From Isoetes engelmannii (Eukaryota > Streptophyta > Lycopodiopsida > Isoetales > Isoetaceae): DNA of 25,268 bases. The position numbers and the translations under genes are program-made. The DNA lies in NCBI GenBank assembly GCA_011763485.2, contig JAANSK020168887.1:1-25268 (forward strand). The letters are read 5' to 3'. Numbering within the stretch: position 1 is the stretch's first letter; every line of letters starts with the position of its first letter. The notes beneath the pieces are model-generated. The model was not told the origin of the DNA, did not search any database, and was given only the letters and a program-made list of their open reading frames with translations. Positions 1-9,073 of the stretch are shown piece after piece.

Positions 1-857
1 TTGGATTATATTGGGCCTATCAATCCTCCATCTTCCAAAGGTCATAAGTATATCTTGGCAGCCACATGCATGTTTACGAAGTGGGTAGAAGCAATTCTAG
101 CAAAACATGCTACAAAAAGTACCACAGTAAGCTTTCTTTATCATATTTTGATTTCTCGGTTTGGTGTTCCAACCATTCTTTTGTCTGATCGAGGAAACCA
201 TTTCATGGGAAAAGTGGTAGCTCAGCTAACAGAAAAGATTGGTGTTCAACATGTACAAGCCTCTGCTTACTATCCACAGGGCAATGGCCAAGATGAGTCT
301 ACTAACAAAATTCTGAAAGCCATCTTAGCTAAAACAGTGAAGGATAATCAAAGAAATTGGCATGATGCTTTGACAGTTGCCTTATGGACAAGTTGGCAAC
401 ATGATTTACACCATTTGAATTGGTTTATGGACTGCAAGCTATGATGCCTATTCATTTGGACATTCCTTTGTGTTCATATGTGGAGCTACCTTATTATGAG
501 AATTTGGGAGACGTTCCAACTCCAAATCAGGTACATAATAGGCTGGATGATCTGCTGCAATTCCAAGAGATGAGACAAGAAGCAGCAGACTTCAATCTCA
601 AGCATAAACAGAAGGTCAAGCTGATCAAAGACAAGTTATAGGTTGTCAATCCATTTGAGGAGGAGCAATTGGTTTTGTGCAAGACCACGAAGAAGCAGTT
701 ATCCAAATTCCAAAGCCCATGGGAAGGCCCATTTCTGATTGATAAAAAAGTACCAGGTGGGGCTTTTTACTTGATGACTCCAGAGGGAGAAATGCTGCCT
801 AATCCTAGGAATGGAAAGGATTTTAGACCTTATTTTGAAAGGGAAGTGCAGTTCTAA
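1..857 (+). mobile_element. Ty3/gypsy LTR retrotransposon fragment: integrase core and C-terminal part of pol
   Basis: A fossil 3' end of a gypsy pol gene that runs in from the left edge of the window. The integrase catalytic core is recognisable: DYIGPINPPSSKGHKYI near the start supplies the first Asp, LLSDRGNHF (about 180-210) the second, and NGQDESTNK (about 283-310) the Glu of the D,D-35-E triad. The C-terminal tail follows to about 857, with GPFLIDKKVPGGAF and a closing LPNPRNG..LRPYF-like block typical of plant non-chromovirus (Athila/Tat-like) integrases. The GPI.PPS.KGHKYIL signature favours that lineage; this placement is from memory. It is broken, with a few interruptions. Protease, RT and RNase H would lie to the left, outside the window. 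Confidence 0.9.
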
Positions 858-1610
858 GGGATCCTGTTATGGTATAGCTCCAATTACAGAGAATTGTGGA
901 GAATTCTTGGGTTACAGCAGGTCATTTTTCTAAAAATACAGAGGGTAAAAGTTCAATAATACATGATCTAGCTTATACCAATGGATGCATTTCGGCGATA
1001 TGAATCCAAGAAGCTATGGTGCAGGTCAAACGGAGCTCCAGAACTCCAGATATCATCATTCAAAGTTTTCCATAGTTACAGAGGTTTCTGTTTCGTCACA
1101 ACCATTTTGGGCCAATTTGTTTTGCTCCAGTTATTTGGGTCTTTTAGAGAGTTAATTTTCCTTTCTAAACGTACATGTAAATGTGTCATTTGGAGACATG
1201 TCCCAAGGACCATAGTATATTTTGTCATAGGTTCTCCGCCACGGAGTGGCATTTTTTCCCATTGTGGTCACCATTGTTGGGGTGGTATATGAGACCACTA
1301 TGGTGTGGGTCACCATTGTGGTGAGTGTCACCACTATAGTGTATTGGGGTGGTGTAGACATGGTCGTATATGGGGAGTATACACATGCATATACGCACAT
1401 GCACGTATGCATTGCGGGAGAAGTACTCTGTTCTATCATGAGATCAGATCAGGGAGAGAGAGACGATGTATGAGAGGAGATATTTGCTTGAGCTAACTAT
1501 GGAGGTTATGTTTCTTTGTGTGGTGCATTGCATAGATCTGGTAGATTGAGGCTTGGTTTGTCTGGTTTCCATCTTTCTTGTGAGGTTAGAGTTTAGGTTC
1601 TAACAACACT
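858..1610 (+). other. probable 3' untranslated region and LTR of the preceding gypsy element
   Basis: No gene is visible. The stretch follows directly on the end of the integrase, where a 3' UTR and LTR should lie. It holds a cluster of short imperfect palindromes built on CACCA..TGGTG (about 1255-1350) and a CA/TG-rich block (1375-1410). A possible LTR end is the ...TTCTAACAACA sequence near 1597-1610. The matching 5' LTR is outside the window, so the LTR borders cannot be fixed. This call is inferred from position. Confidence 0.3.
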
Positions 1611-1795
1611 TACACACTTGCAAATACACTTGCTATAACTTCAAAATTATAGCATAACTGAATATGGTCAACCATTCGATACATTGAATTTTTGTTTTAG
1701 ATAATAGTGGATTCTATGGAAATGCATGTTGGTTGCAATTTTTAGCAGACATGCAAGCTCTAGTTGAAGAAGTTCATGGGTACTTGTTAGTAGCA

Positions 1796-1817
1796 TCTTT
1801 TTCTTTTTTCTTTTTTT

Positions 1818-1849
<32 letters not shown>

Positions 1850-1853
1850 GCGG
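1796..1853. repeat. homopolymer block: T-rich tract abutting a 17-base G run
   Basis: About 38 bases of almost pure T (broken by single C or G) run straight into 17 consecutive G at 1834-1850, followed by CGG. The change is abrupt. It may be an expanded simple repeat or the eroded terminus of a mobile element. Long G runs are also a common place for assembly or sequencing error. Confidence 0.85.
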
Positions 1854-2034
1854 ACGGCATTTGGGTTCAAAGGGTAGCAAAAAAAATCCCGTATACGGAT
1901 TTTCAAGAAGCCAAATTTGACCCATTCCGAATAAAATTTACCTAGGGTATTGTTCAAAACCCCAAAAAGGGACCCCATGACCGACTGTATACCTACGTAA
2001 ATGGGTAAACAAAAAACCCCTCCCCGTGCATGTA

Positions 2035-2400
2035 GTTAGGTTGTATGGGAAAAAAATGAATCCCCTTTGGTAGAAGATAGCTATCCAGTCCTATAAACTC
2101 AACCTTCATGCACATCTTAAAGTTCATAAGGTGTTCCATGTAAGTACTCTGAAAGATAATATCCGGATGAAATACTAGAATCTCCATTGTTTTGCTGGTG
2201 ATGACAGAGTAACAATTAGAGAGAGTTTCTAAAGCTCTTCATGATAGAGCGTGCAAACAGATAAGGAGAACTCAAATATTGCAGTATTTGGTTAAAGTAG
2301 AAGCACCTTCCACCAAAAGATGCTACTTGGGTTCTCAAAATGCATCTTGATAAGATATATCCAGATTTTATGGAGCAATGACAGGGGCGCACCATCAATG
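2035..2400 (+). mobile_element. chromovirus (Ty3/gypsy) 3' pol fragment: integrase tail and chromodomain
   Basis: A second, separate gypsy fossil on the plus strand. At about 2085-2155 the translation contains SYKLNLHAHLKVHKVFHVS, which matches the conserved chromovirus integrase tail (YKL.LP...IH.VFHVS.LK). Downstream, at about 2255-2390, come ILQYLVKVE and, in a neighbouring frame, DATWVLKMHL followed by YPDFMEQ. These correspond to the chromodomain core (EYLVKW...DATWE...L...FPDFLE), which in this clade steers integration toward heterochromatin. It is broken, with several interruptions. The element differs in lineage from the fragment at 1-857, whose integrase end lacks this tail. Only this 3' stub was recognised. 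Confidence 0.7.
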
Positions 2401-3650
2401 ACATAATCAACCTCGACTCCGAAGGTGAGAGTGACCTTCTTTAGAGTGGTAGATTCAGCAGGGATCATAAGGGCATGGTCATACTATGCATGACCCCGGG
2501 GAAGATGTAGTCATGATAGGACGCGTTCGTCTACGGCCATTATGGGAATAAAACCATTCCTTACGCCGAGATGAGCAACAAACCCTAGGTATGCTAGAAA
2601 TTCACTTTCATTTCTAGGTTAATGGGGGTGGTTCCCTCAACCACAATATAATAAATAGTATTTTTAATACTAATATCAATTGTGATACTGCAGGCCAGTG
2701 GCTGCTTTTCCTGCAACATCTTGTGTGATCCACTGAGAACAATGGTTGCTACCTTATCTTTTGAACTTGTCATAAGTTATAACTTCTACGTCTTGATGTG
2801 TAAATGACTTTGGACAAAAACAATTGATCATCTCTTATCAGTATTACCAAATTTACCTTATAATGAATTACCCCAACAAATACACAAATTGGCTACATGT
2901 ATGCATAATGTTGTCTCAAATAATTCAGTTACTTCAGTACATGTTAGTGCTAAGGACAACATTAATCCAAGTAGGAGAAAGTGTGATGTTCCATTACTTT
3001 GTACGAACTATGAATTTAATTAATACCTATGCTAATTATTCATATCAACATTTAATGGGAGAAAGTTAACTATGTTAGTTTACATGTTAAGTGGACTTGT
3101 AGGAAGATGCCATTAGCCAAATTTGAATGGCCAAGAAAGACCTGATATTGGAGGATTACCACTTAGGTTAATCATCTCCAATCTTCTCCAAATCGATTTG
3201 GAAAGCTTCGAGGAAGGAGGAGCAACTGTTCACCAAAAGAACGGATAACGCCATTACAATGATTCAGGCCAAGAAATTATGTTGATCATCAGTTATGATG
3301 TGATGGTTGTGCTTGTGGGGAAGGGGATAGAGACCTAAAGGCTAGTAGAAGTATAGATGATCCTAGCTAGAATCCCATAAATCCAAATACATGCGGCCTG
3401 TGCATAGCCACCTGGCTATAGGTGTTGTATTGTGATTGAGTACTAGACAATGGGGACAATGGAGATCTGGAGGTAGGGCCCTGCTGAGCGCGACTATTGG
3501 GGCCCTTATAGTGTGCTAGGCTTCTAGTCAGTTGCCATATGCGGGCCGGGTATGGATCTGACAGCCCCTCCGTTCCTAGGGATTCACCTATGTATATAGT
3601 GGATATGGCGTCTGCGTTCCTAGGGTCATAAAAAAAATCCTTTATCTACC
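2401..3650. other. stretch without a recognisable gene
   Basis: Mostly AT-rich. The first 200 bases may still belong to the chromovirus 3' region. ORFs are short and look like none of the families I know. CGTTCCTAGGG occurs twice near 3570 and 3625 within a locally GC-richer part. No RNA gene or promoter could be supported. Confidence 0.5.
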
Positions 3651-3651
3651 A

Positions 3652-3692
3652 CTCTTTTTTTTTTCTTTTTTCTTTTTCCTTTTTTTTTTTTT
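3652..3692. repeat. T-rich simple sequence tract
   Basis: About 41 bases of T with scattered C. It is followed at once by GAGTTGGAGGG and a GC-rich segment (to about 4030) with no recognisable product. Read on the minus strand it would be an A-rich tail, so it could mark the 3' end of a reverse-strand retroposon, but no retroposon body was recognised beside it. Confidence 0.8.
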
Positions 3693-4086
3693 TGAGTTGG
3701 AGGGATGGCCATACCCACCACCCATAGCAGACCACTGCACTCCTTTCATGCCTGCTACTATAGGAGGAAGCCACGGAAGGGCCTCTACACTCGCTTCTTC
3801 GCAGGCACTACTCTAGAGCCGGGGCCCACGAAAATCCCTCCGCGTATGCCGCCCCTGCAACACGCATGGGGTCCTGGAAAAACCCAGTCCACCACAGCGG
3901 GAGAACGACATACTACTCACGTGAAGAACCCGAACTTGCTACTTCAAATGACCGCCTGAGGGTCCCTGGGGTGTCCCCAGTAGCGAATCCTTCCGGCCCT
4001 GCCGGATAGCCAAAATCAAATGTTCAAGACCTAGCCCTTTGCTGGTCGCCTGGATCAACTACCAGGCTCCTACCAAGGGACCAGAA

Positions 4087-4157
4087 GGGGGAGGCAGGGG
4101 TCCAAACATATCAAGAAATATACAAGTAGCAACAACAAGGACCCCTGCCTACCCCCC
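4087..4157. repeat. inverted repeat, G/C-rich arms of about 17 nt with a 35-nt loop
   Basis: GGGGGAGGCAGGGGTCC (4087-4103) pairs with GGACCCCTGCCTACCCCC (4139-4156), with a single extra base in the second arm. The loop is AT-rich. The strong stem stands out against its AT-rich surroundings. It is not followed by a T run that would make it a simple terminator, and its function is unknown. Confidence 0.8.
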
Positions 4158-4254
4158 AATAACTCCAAATTTCTATGCTTGCTCAAGGCAAATGCAGAGC
4201 CAAAATTTAAAAGATACCTGGAAAGTGCAGCAACAGGAAGTTACAACTCTAGCA

Positions 4255-4308
4255 GCCAATGTTGATCTATAAGCCAATGTTGATCTATAAGCCAATGTTG
4301 ATCTATAA
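4255..4308. repeat. three perfect tandem copies of an 18-bp unit
   Basis: The unit GCCAATGTTGATCTATAA is repeated exactly at 4255-4272, 4273-4290 and 4291-4308. The period is a multiple of three. On the minus strand it lies in an open frame (positions 4241-4441) and would encode LIDQHW three times; on the plus strand each copy ends in a stop. Perfect identity between copies suggests recent duplication by slippage. I do not recognise the 66-residue minus-strand reading frame and do not call it a gene. Confidence 0.9.
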
Positions 4309-5060
4309 GTATGTGCCTGCTCTTTCTCCAGATAATTCGTTGCATGATAAAGACCTTGGAAGCCATAGCCGGACTTAAAGCCGTCCCTTCTCCCCAGACT
4401 AGAGAAAACTGATACTTCTTGAAGATGCCAGTGAACTGCAAGAAAGTTTTGGAAAAAGCTGTCGAGAATGTTTAAAAATCTGCCTTTGTCTTAAATCATT
4501 CGGCCCCTTCTCTGGATCCTATATGAAAATTTAACTCTGCAGGACAAGTCCCTCATAAGGCTATGCCCATGTCCGAGTCCGTGGTCGGCTATGCTACAAA
4601 GTGCTTAGCAGAAAAAACAAACAGAGCCAACTAAACGCAACAGAGTTAGCTGGGCCGACTTTGAAGCCTCCCCACAAACTATAGACGCATCAATAGAAAC
4701 ACAATCAAATTGGTTCACGCCCCGGCTAGCTAAACGTTACCCAGGCCAGCAAGACATGAGGAAAATGGTCTGAAGGATGAAGGAGATCGACAGGGGGGAA
4801 AGGGGAAAGATGCCCCTGGGGCGACCAAGAAAAGGCCTCCAGGCCGGACCTTTCGCTTAGTTTCTTCGTTGAAGGAGGCTATGGATAACATGCTGGCAAA
4901 TTTTGGGCGGATTGACGGAATATAAGTGCTGGAATCGAGACATTAGAAGCGCTGGAAGGCATTAAGGATAAATATGCAGGGATGAGAAGTAAGAAACCAA
5001 GTCAACTATTTGCAATGCAATCTGCATTCTTTGTCAGCGGTAGACACCCTCTTTATAGCA
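4309..5060 (+). pseudogene. faint coding-like remnants, unrecognised
   Basis: Plus-strand translations contain protein-like stretches such as KKRPPGRTFRLVSSLKEAMD (about 4830-4890) and LEALEGIKDKYAGM (about 4945-4985), mostly lysine-rich and amphipathic, but the region is interrupted many times and no long frame is open. Content differs from the very AT-rich DNA that follows. It could be the relic of a host gene or of a mobile element ORF; no family was recognised. Confidence 0.2.
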
Positions 5061-5560
5061 AGGCGCCCCTAAACACAGAAATCCAAACAAATTTTTAAAA
5101 AATCTACCACTCTTTTCAACAAAAAACATTTCTCATACATCCTAGTCATCCCCTATATTTATGAAGTATTTCTACATACCCCATATTTCTTAAACCATAT
5201 AAAACATTACTTAATTCACTGAATCTAATGATTTTGTTTATATGTGATTAAAAAGAAGATCCTAATTAAGAATAAAGAACCCTTTGTGTATGTCCTATGC
5301 AACCGAAAAAAAATATGTGTTGCAAAGTACGTATACGTACACAACTAGTAATAGAAAACCCATTTCTTTCACGCTGATGGTTTTTACGCAAAACAAATGT
5401 GAACCCCCTTGCCTGCGTTGAGATGTCGCTTTGACTGATTGTTTGGGGGGTTTGGGGGGTTAATGTTGGTTACGGATGTGTGTCACTACAATCCTCTAGC
5501 CACCCACAAATTCATTGTGCTCCAGGAAGGGACTTGTCTTCCTGCCTCACTGGAGGAGAG
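5061..5560. other. AT-rich stretch, no gene seen
   Basis: No coding signal. It contains one perfect 14-bp palindrome, GTACGTATACGTAC at 5327-5340, and two G6 runs three bases apart near 5443-5458. Neither can be assigned a role. Confidence 0.5.
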
Positions 5561-6460
5561 ATGCAACGGAGAGCTGCCCGCAAAGCCAGACCCAAATTGT
5601 TTGAAAAAACTTCCGTGAAAAGGATATAGAGCTTGACGGAGAATGAGACTTTAGATTTACAGAGCAAGATCCCGGATGGCACCATTCTGCTAAGGAAGTC
5701 GAGAAGCTAGAAAATGATGGATGGCAAGGACTATGCCATGGTTCTGAAGAAGAGGTGTGCATTGGAAGAGGGGATAACGGAATTCTGCAAGGTGGCTAGC
5801 AATGAGAACCAAGATTTCAAATATTTCCAAAAGAAGTGCAAACTCGATGATGATTATATGAAGAAATTGACGCAACTATGCACTCCTTACGTCACCACAA
5901 AGTTTAAGCGTAACGTCAAGTCAGAACCATTCCCTGAGCGTGCCATGGCCCTTTTAAAACGTAAACTTAGTTTTCGAGTCATGCCATTCAATGCGGATGA
6001 CATGTCACTGCTATATTTGGTAACCTTGGGTCATAAGGGGTTCGGTGGTCTTGAGCTAGCACCAGACCCAATCTCATTATTTGCCATAAATATGATAGAG
6101 AACCCAACCCTATTTTACGAGAAGCTGACTTAGAGCAATGGTACAAGACTTCCTTGGATATCACTGACCTTGATAATTTCAGTTTCGTTGTCTTCTGCAT
6201 GCCAGGACCACAAACAGCTGTCGTTGCATAGTGGGTTGCAGATATAGATTTCAATCATATAGAACTGTATGCCATATATGAGATAGAACATGAATGCAGT
6301 GCCGACCTACCAAAGCCGCCATACTTTGCAATTATTATTCTGATTTTGATTTTGCATTCTCTTGTGGATTTCGACAGGTGGTGGCATAGTGAATTCCAGC
6401 CAAGAAAATATGGAGTCTTTGAAAAGAGCAATGTTGTATTAATATCCATATTTTACATAT
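5561..6460 (+). pseudogene. broken coding region, unrecognised protein
   Basis: An ATG at 5561 opens a basic stretch (MQRRAARKARPKLFEKT...) and the same frame later carries a 139-codon open block (5714-6133) rich in Lys and Phe, for example ENQDFKYFQKKCKLDDDYMK and FPERAMALLKRKLSFRV. A neighbouring frame from about 6118 on contains ADLEQWYKTSLDITDLDNF and LYAIYEIEHEC, which also look like genuine protein. Several interruptions are present, so no intact product is expected. I recognise no domain. The next blocks (6753-7313) may or may not belong to it. It could be a decayed host gene or the relic of a mobile or viral element. Confidence 0.35.
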
Positions 6461-6498
6461 AAAATACGTTTTTTTCAATAGCAACGTATTTTATGTAT
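6455..6498. repeat. AT-rich inverted repeat
   Basis: ACATATAAAATACGTT (6455-6470) and AACGTATTTTATGTAT (6483-6498) pair almost perfectly across a 12-nt loop. A TA-repeat follows. Such AT hairpins are frequent in plant intergenic DNA. Confidence 0.7.
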
Positions 6499-6752
6499 AT
6501 ATATATAAATCTTTGGTCAAAATTCAACAATTTCTTTTGTTTCCTAAAATACATTGTTTCTCAAACATTTATTGACTAACTTTATGTCCATAGACTTGCT
6601 TGAGCCAACATGTAAGCATCTAGAACCAACATGTAGCATATTTCAATTAAAAATAATAATCAATGGAAAAAAGATTTTGTTAAAAATGTTTGTATTGATA
6701 CAACTTGTACAAAATGTTTTTTACAAGTGCTTTATACGTATGTATGTAACGT

Positions 6753-7313
6753 ATGGGACAACACTGGAAAGGAGGAAGGTTTATGGAGGATGTGCTTACG
6801 TTTGATAGGGTCAGCAGTGACGGCACTACATGCCCAATACACAGAATCACCATACGTCCCAGAGTGATTGAGTACTTCATTTTGTGCTTGGTCGAGCCGG
6901 AGCAGATTGTGTTCGAGCGATACATGAATGGTCTCTTCTCCCAAGGTGTTATATTGTATGGTATGAAGCCAATATCCATTATAGGGACCAAGGCACTTGT
7001 TTAAACGATAATATCCTACATGGATTTACTTCTCTACCACTTCAAGAATCGGAAGTCAGATGCAAAGATTCAGGAGGAAGACGAAAAATCTGAGGAAGTA
7101 GCCAACAGCCAAGAGGAAGAAATGGGCAGCACAGACACCGTCGCAGGCGTAGCCGAAGACCCGGCGGAACAAATCCTCGAGAACCTCAGGCAAAGGCCAA
7201 TACGCTTTCCTTGTGTTCTTGGTGCCATGGGTAGTCCTTGCGACTTTCTCAACTCGCGAGTCGAGAATTCTCTTCAAAGCATTATTAACCAATTTATTTT
7301 TATAGGGAAGTAG
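6753..7313 (+). pseudogene. two open coding-like blocks, unrecognised
   Basis: The first block (6753-7004) reads FDRVSSDGTTCPIHRITIRP then EYFILCLVEPEQIVFERYMN, a plausible folded-protein composition. The second (about 7020-7313) is strongly acidic (EEDEKSEEVANSQEEEMG), followed by AEQILENLRQRPIRFPCVLG. The acidic block resembles a disordered linker. Neither starts with a convincing initiation context and no family was recognised. They could be exons of one decayed gene together with the region before (5561-6460) or the FCP1-like block after (7402-7750), but no splice sites could be assigned with confidence. Confidence 0.25.
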
Positions 7314-7401
7314 GTCCAATCCCATCAATTCCTTCGCATTTGACTGGATCTCGGTCGAGTACGGGTCATCAGTCCTCGTCTACAATTGATCCTGCAACTA
7401 G

Positions 7402-7750
7402 CAGTCACCAGAAAAAAACAAGAATGCCCCTAGTAAGGCAAATTTACAAAGAAGTGTTGATGTGGCAAAAATCATGATCCCGACTCTGGATCTCGACTCC
7501 CAAATATGGTCCGAACCAAACTCTAACTGGGATCCAGAGGGCCCAACGAAGCTGATAATATTTGATGTCAATGGGGTCTTGGTGGCCGTATACCAAGATG
7601 TCGAAACCCCTGTGCTTAACACCACACATAAGCCTATAAGAAACGCCAATAAGATCGTGTATCCTTGGACTAAGGCGAAAGAGCTGGTGGAATGGTGCAT
7701 GGAGAGGGGGTTCGCTGTTGGCATATGGTCCTCCATGGCGAAGGGAAACA
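7402..7750 (+). pseudogene. FCP1/NIF-like HAD phosphatase fragment
   Basis: The frame is open from 7402 (preceded by an AG that could be a 3' splice site) to the mid-domain break near 7750. It encodes TKLIIFDVNGVLVAV, the HAD motif I block as seen in plant FCP1-like (NIF family) phosphatases, then VYPWTKAKELVEWCMERGF and AVGIWSSMAKGN, which matches the VGIWSS....N block around motif II. The nucleophile Asp is at 7564-7566. The second acidic position of the DxDx(T/V) motif is Asn; DxN variants are, from memory, common in this plant subgroup. Motifs III and IV, needed for Mg2+ binding and catalysis, are missing: the frame ends in WGTCSL and a LINE remnant starts about 40 bp on. This is a truncated host gene copy, or one exon of a gene broken by the LINE. 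Confidence 0.6.
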
Positions 7751-7794
7751 TTGTCTGGGGAACTTGTAGCCTTTAATGGTACTTATGTATCAAT

Positions 7795-8440
7795 AGAGAG
7801 TAGTTTGGAAATGGGTTTAGGATAAGTTGCTCCATACCAAGTTGTCTATCTTGTGGTAGCAGATTATCCATAGATGAGGTGAGTAAATGTTTTGATCCAT
7901 AGATTTCGTCCTCAAGTGTCCGCAACATGCCTTTTATGTTCTCAAAGGGATGAGACAACTAAGCATTATTTCTTCATGTGCCAACATGTTAGACGTTGGC
8001 TTGGTCGTGGCTTCAATGACAATTTGAGTGGTCAACAGGTTTTATTAGCAGTGTAGTGTAGCCAAGTTCTCGGGACAATTTAGCAAAGAGAGCGTTTTAC
8101 TTGCTTTATGCAGAACTATATCTGGTCAATTTGGAAAGGAGAAATATTTTAAGTTTCAAAGGCAATAGATGTCTTGATGCTCAAGTCTTCAATGAAGTTA
8201 AGCAAGGCATTGTCAAAGAATATACATCATCATCAATAGATGGTGAAGTGAAGAGTCGTAATAGGAGCACCATCTTCAGTTTCATACTTATGCATGACTT
8301 CACATTTACAGATCGTATGTTGTAAAGTGGTGGTAGTTCTGCTCTAGTGGACATTTTCTCCAGAGTTTTCAGCCTCCCATCTATGTGTATAGTTTCCTTT
8401 GATTAATAAGGTTTTGCGTCCTTAAAAGAATAAAAATAAC
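7795..8440 (+). mobile_element. 5'-truncated plant LINE (L1-type) 3' end with zf-RVT region
   Basis: The plus-strand translation from about 7907 carries CLLCSQRDETTKHYFFMC, the C..C...ET..H.FF.C signature of the zf-RVT domain found behind the reverse transcriptase in plant LINEs. It continues with RRWLGRGF. Upstream, LLHTKLSILWWQIIH (about 7827-7872) fits the usual lead-in (P.K...F.WR). Downstream come IWSIWK and, after a frameshift near 8135, RRNILSFKGNRCLDA, matching the usual IW.IW.ERN...F.G tail. The 3' end near 8400-8440 (TTGATTAATAAGG..., then an A-rich tail) is typical of plant LINE 3' UTRs. The RT and endonuclease domains are absent, so it is 5'-truncated, as most LINE copies are. Stops and at least one frameshift show it is dead. 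No target-site duplication was found by eye. Confidence 0.7.
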
Positions 8441-8920
8441 CACCAACACTCAAGAAAACCATATTTTGATTGAGGGCTAAAAGATATGACTAAAAAAAAT
8501 AATGTGACACCTTAGATGGGGTTTGAGTTAGAGTTTCCAATAGATTCTAAACCAACCAAAAGTTTATACAAAAAGAAACCAACCTAATTCTTAGTTCAAA
8601 TCATTCTTTAAGGAACCTATTGTAGACTTGGCATTGTTCAAAATTAATATCTCATTCATGTTTTTTGGTTTACGCTTTTTAGTTACGCTATGGAACGGAG
8701 AGTCCCTAACAATGATCCTCCTCCTCAAATTGGTCATTTTAATCACATAAAACTTTCTAAGTCTATATCCCAATGTCATTTTACATTCCTTGTCTGTATT
8801 GTAGGCACATAATTTCTTTCTCCACACTCTATTACATTTGCACTTAATTCAAAATGAAGAGGAGAATAAAATCCAATTTGTTTCCTTGGCAGGTTAGGAA
8901 ACTTACAAACAGGTTTTGCA
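8441..8920. other. AT-rich upstream flank of the pectin methylesterase gene
   Basis: No gene supported. A 78-codon minus-strand frame (8591-8827) resembles no family I know and is probably chance. Confidence 0.4.
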
Positions 8921-8926
8921 TATAAA
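8921..8926 (+). promoter_or_regulatory. candidate TATA box of the pectin methylesterase gene
   Basis: TATAAA within GCATATAAAGGAAG, 148 bp upstream of the start codon at 9074. This spacing would place transcription start around 8950 with a 5' leader of roughly 120 nt. It is based on motif and position only. Confidence 0.4.
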
Positions 8927-9073
8927 GGAAGCAATGATGCCTATAAGGTTAAAGCAAAACAGTAATACTCATTTGGACATATACCTACACACGAATATGA
9001 TGTTGAGTACGGAAGTAATGCTCCCTCTTGTTGGCATGGTTTAAAGAGGACCTCGCCTAGCAATTGTGTAGAA

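Noticed and set aside
1668-1978. Open frames on both strands across the T/G homopolymer block
   Set aside because: The openness comes from homopolymer T, A, G and C runs (poly-Phe, poly-Lys, poly-Pro, poly-Gly), not from a gene.
3705-3959. 84-codon plus-strand frame in GC-rich DNA
   Set aside because: Its start sits right after a T tract and the content is rich in Pro, Thr and His without any domain; GC-rich sequence readily gives stop-free frames.
5440-5460. GGGGGGTTTGGGGGG as a G-quadruplex
   Set aside because: Only two G runs lie close together; a stable intramolecular quadruplex would need the runs to split, and nothing nearby supports a role.
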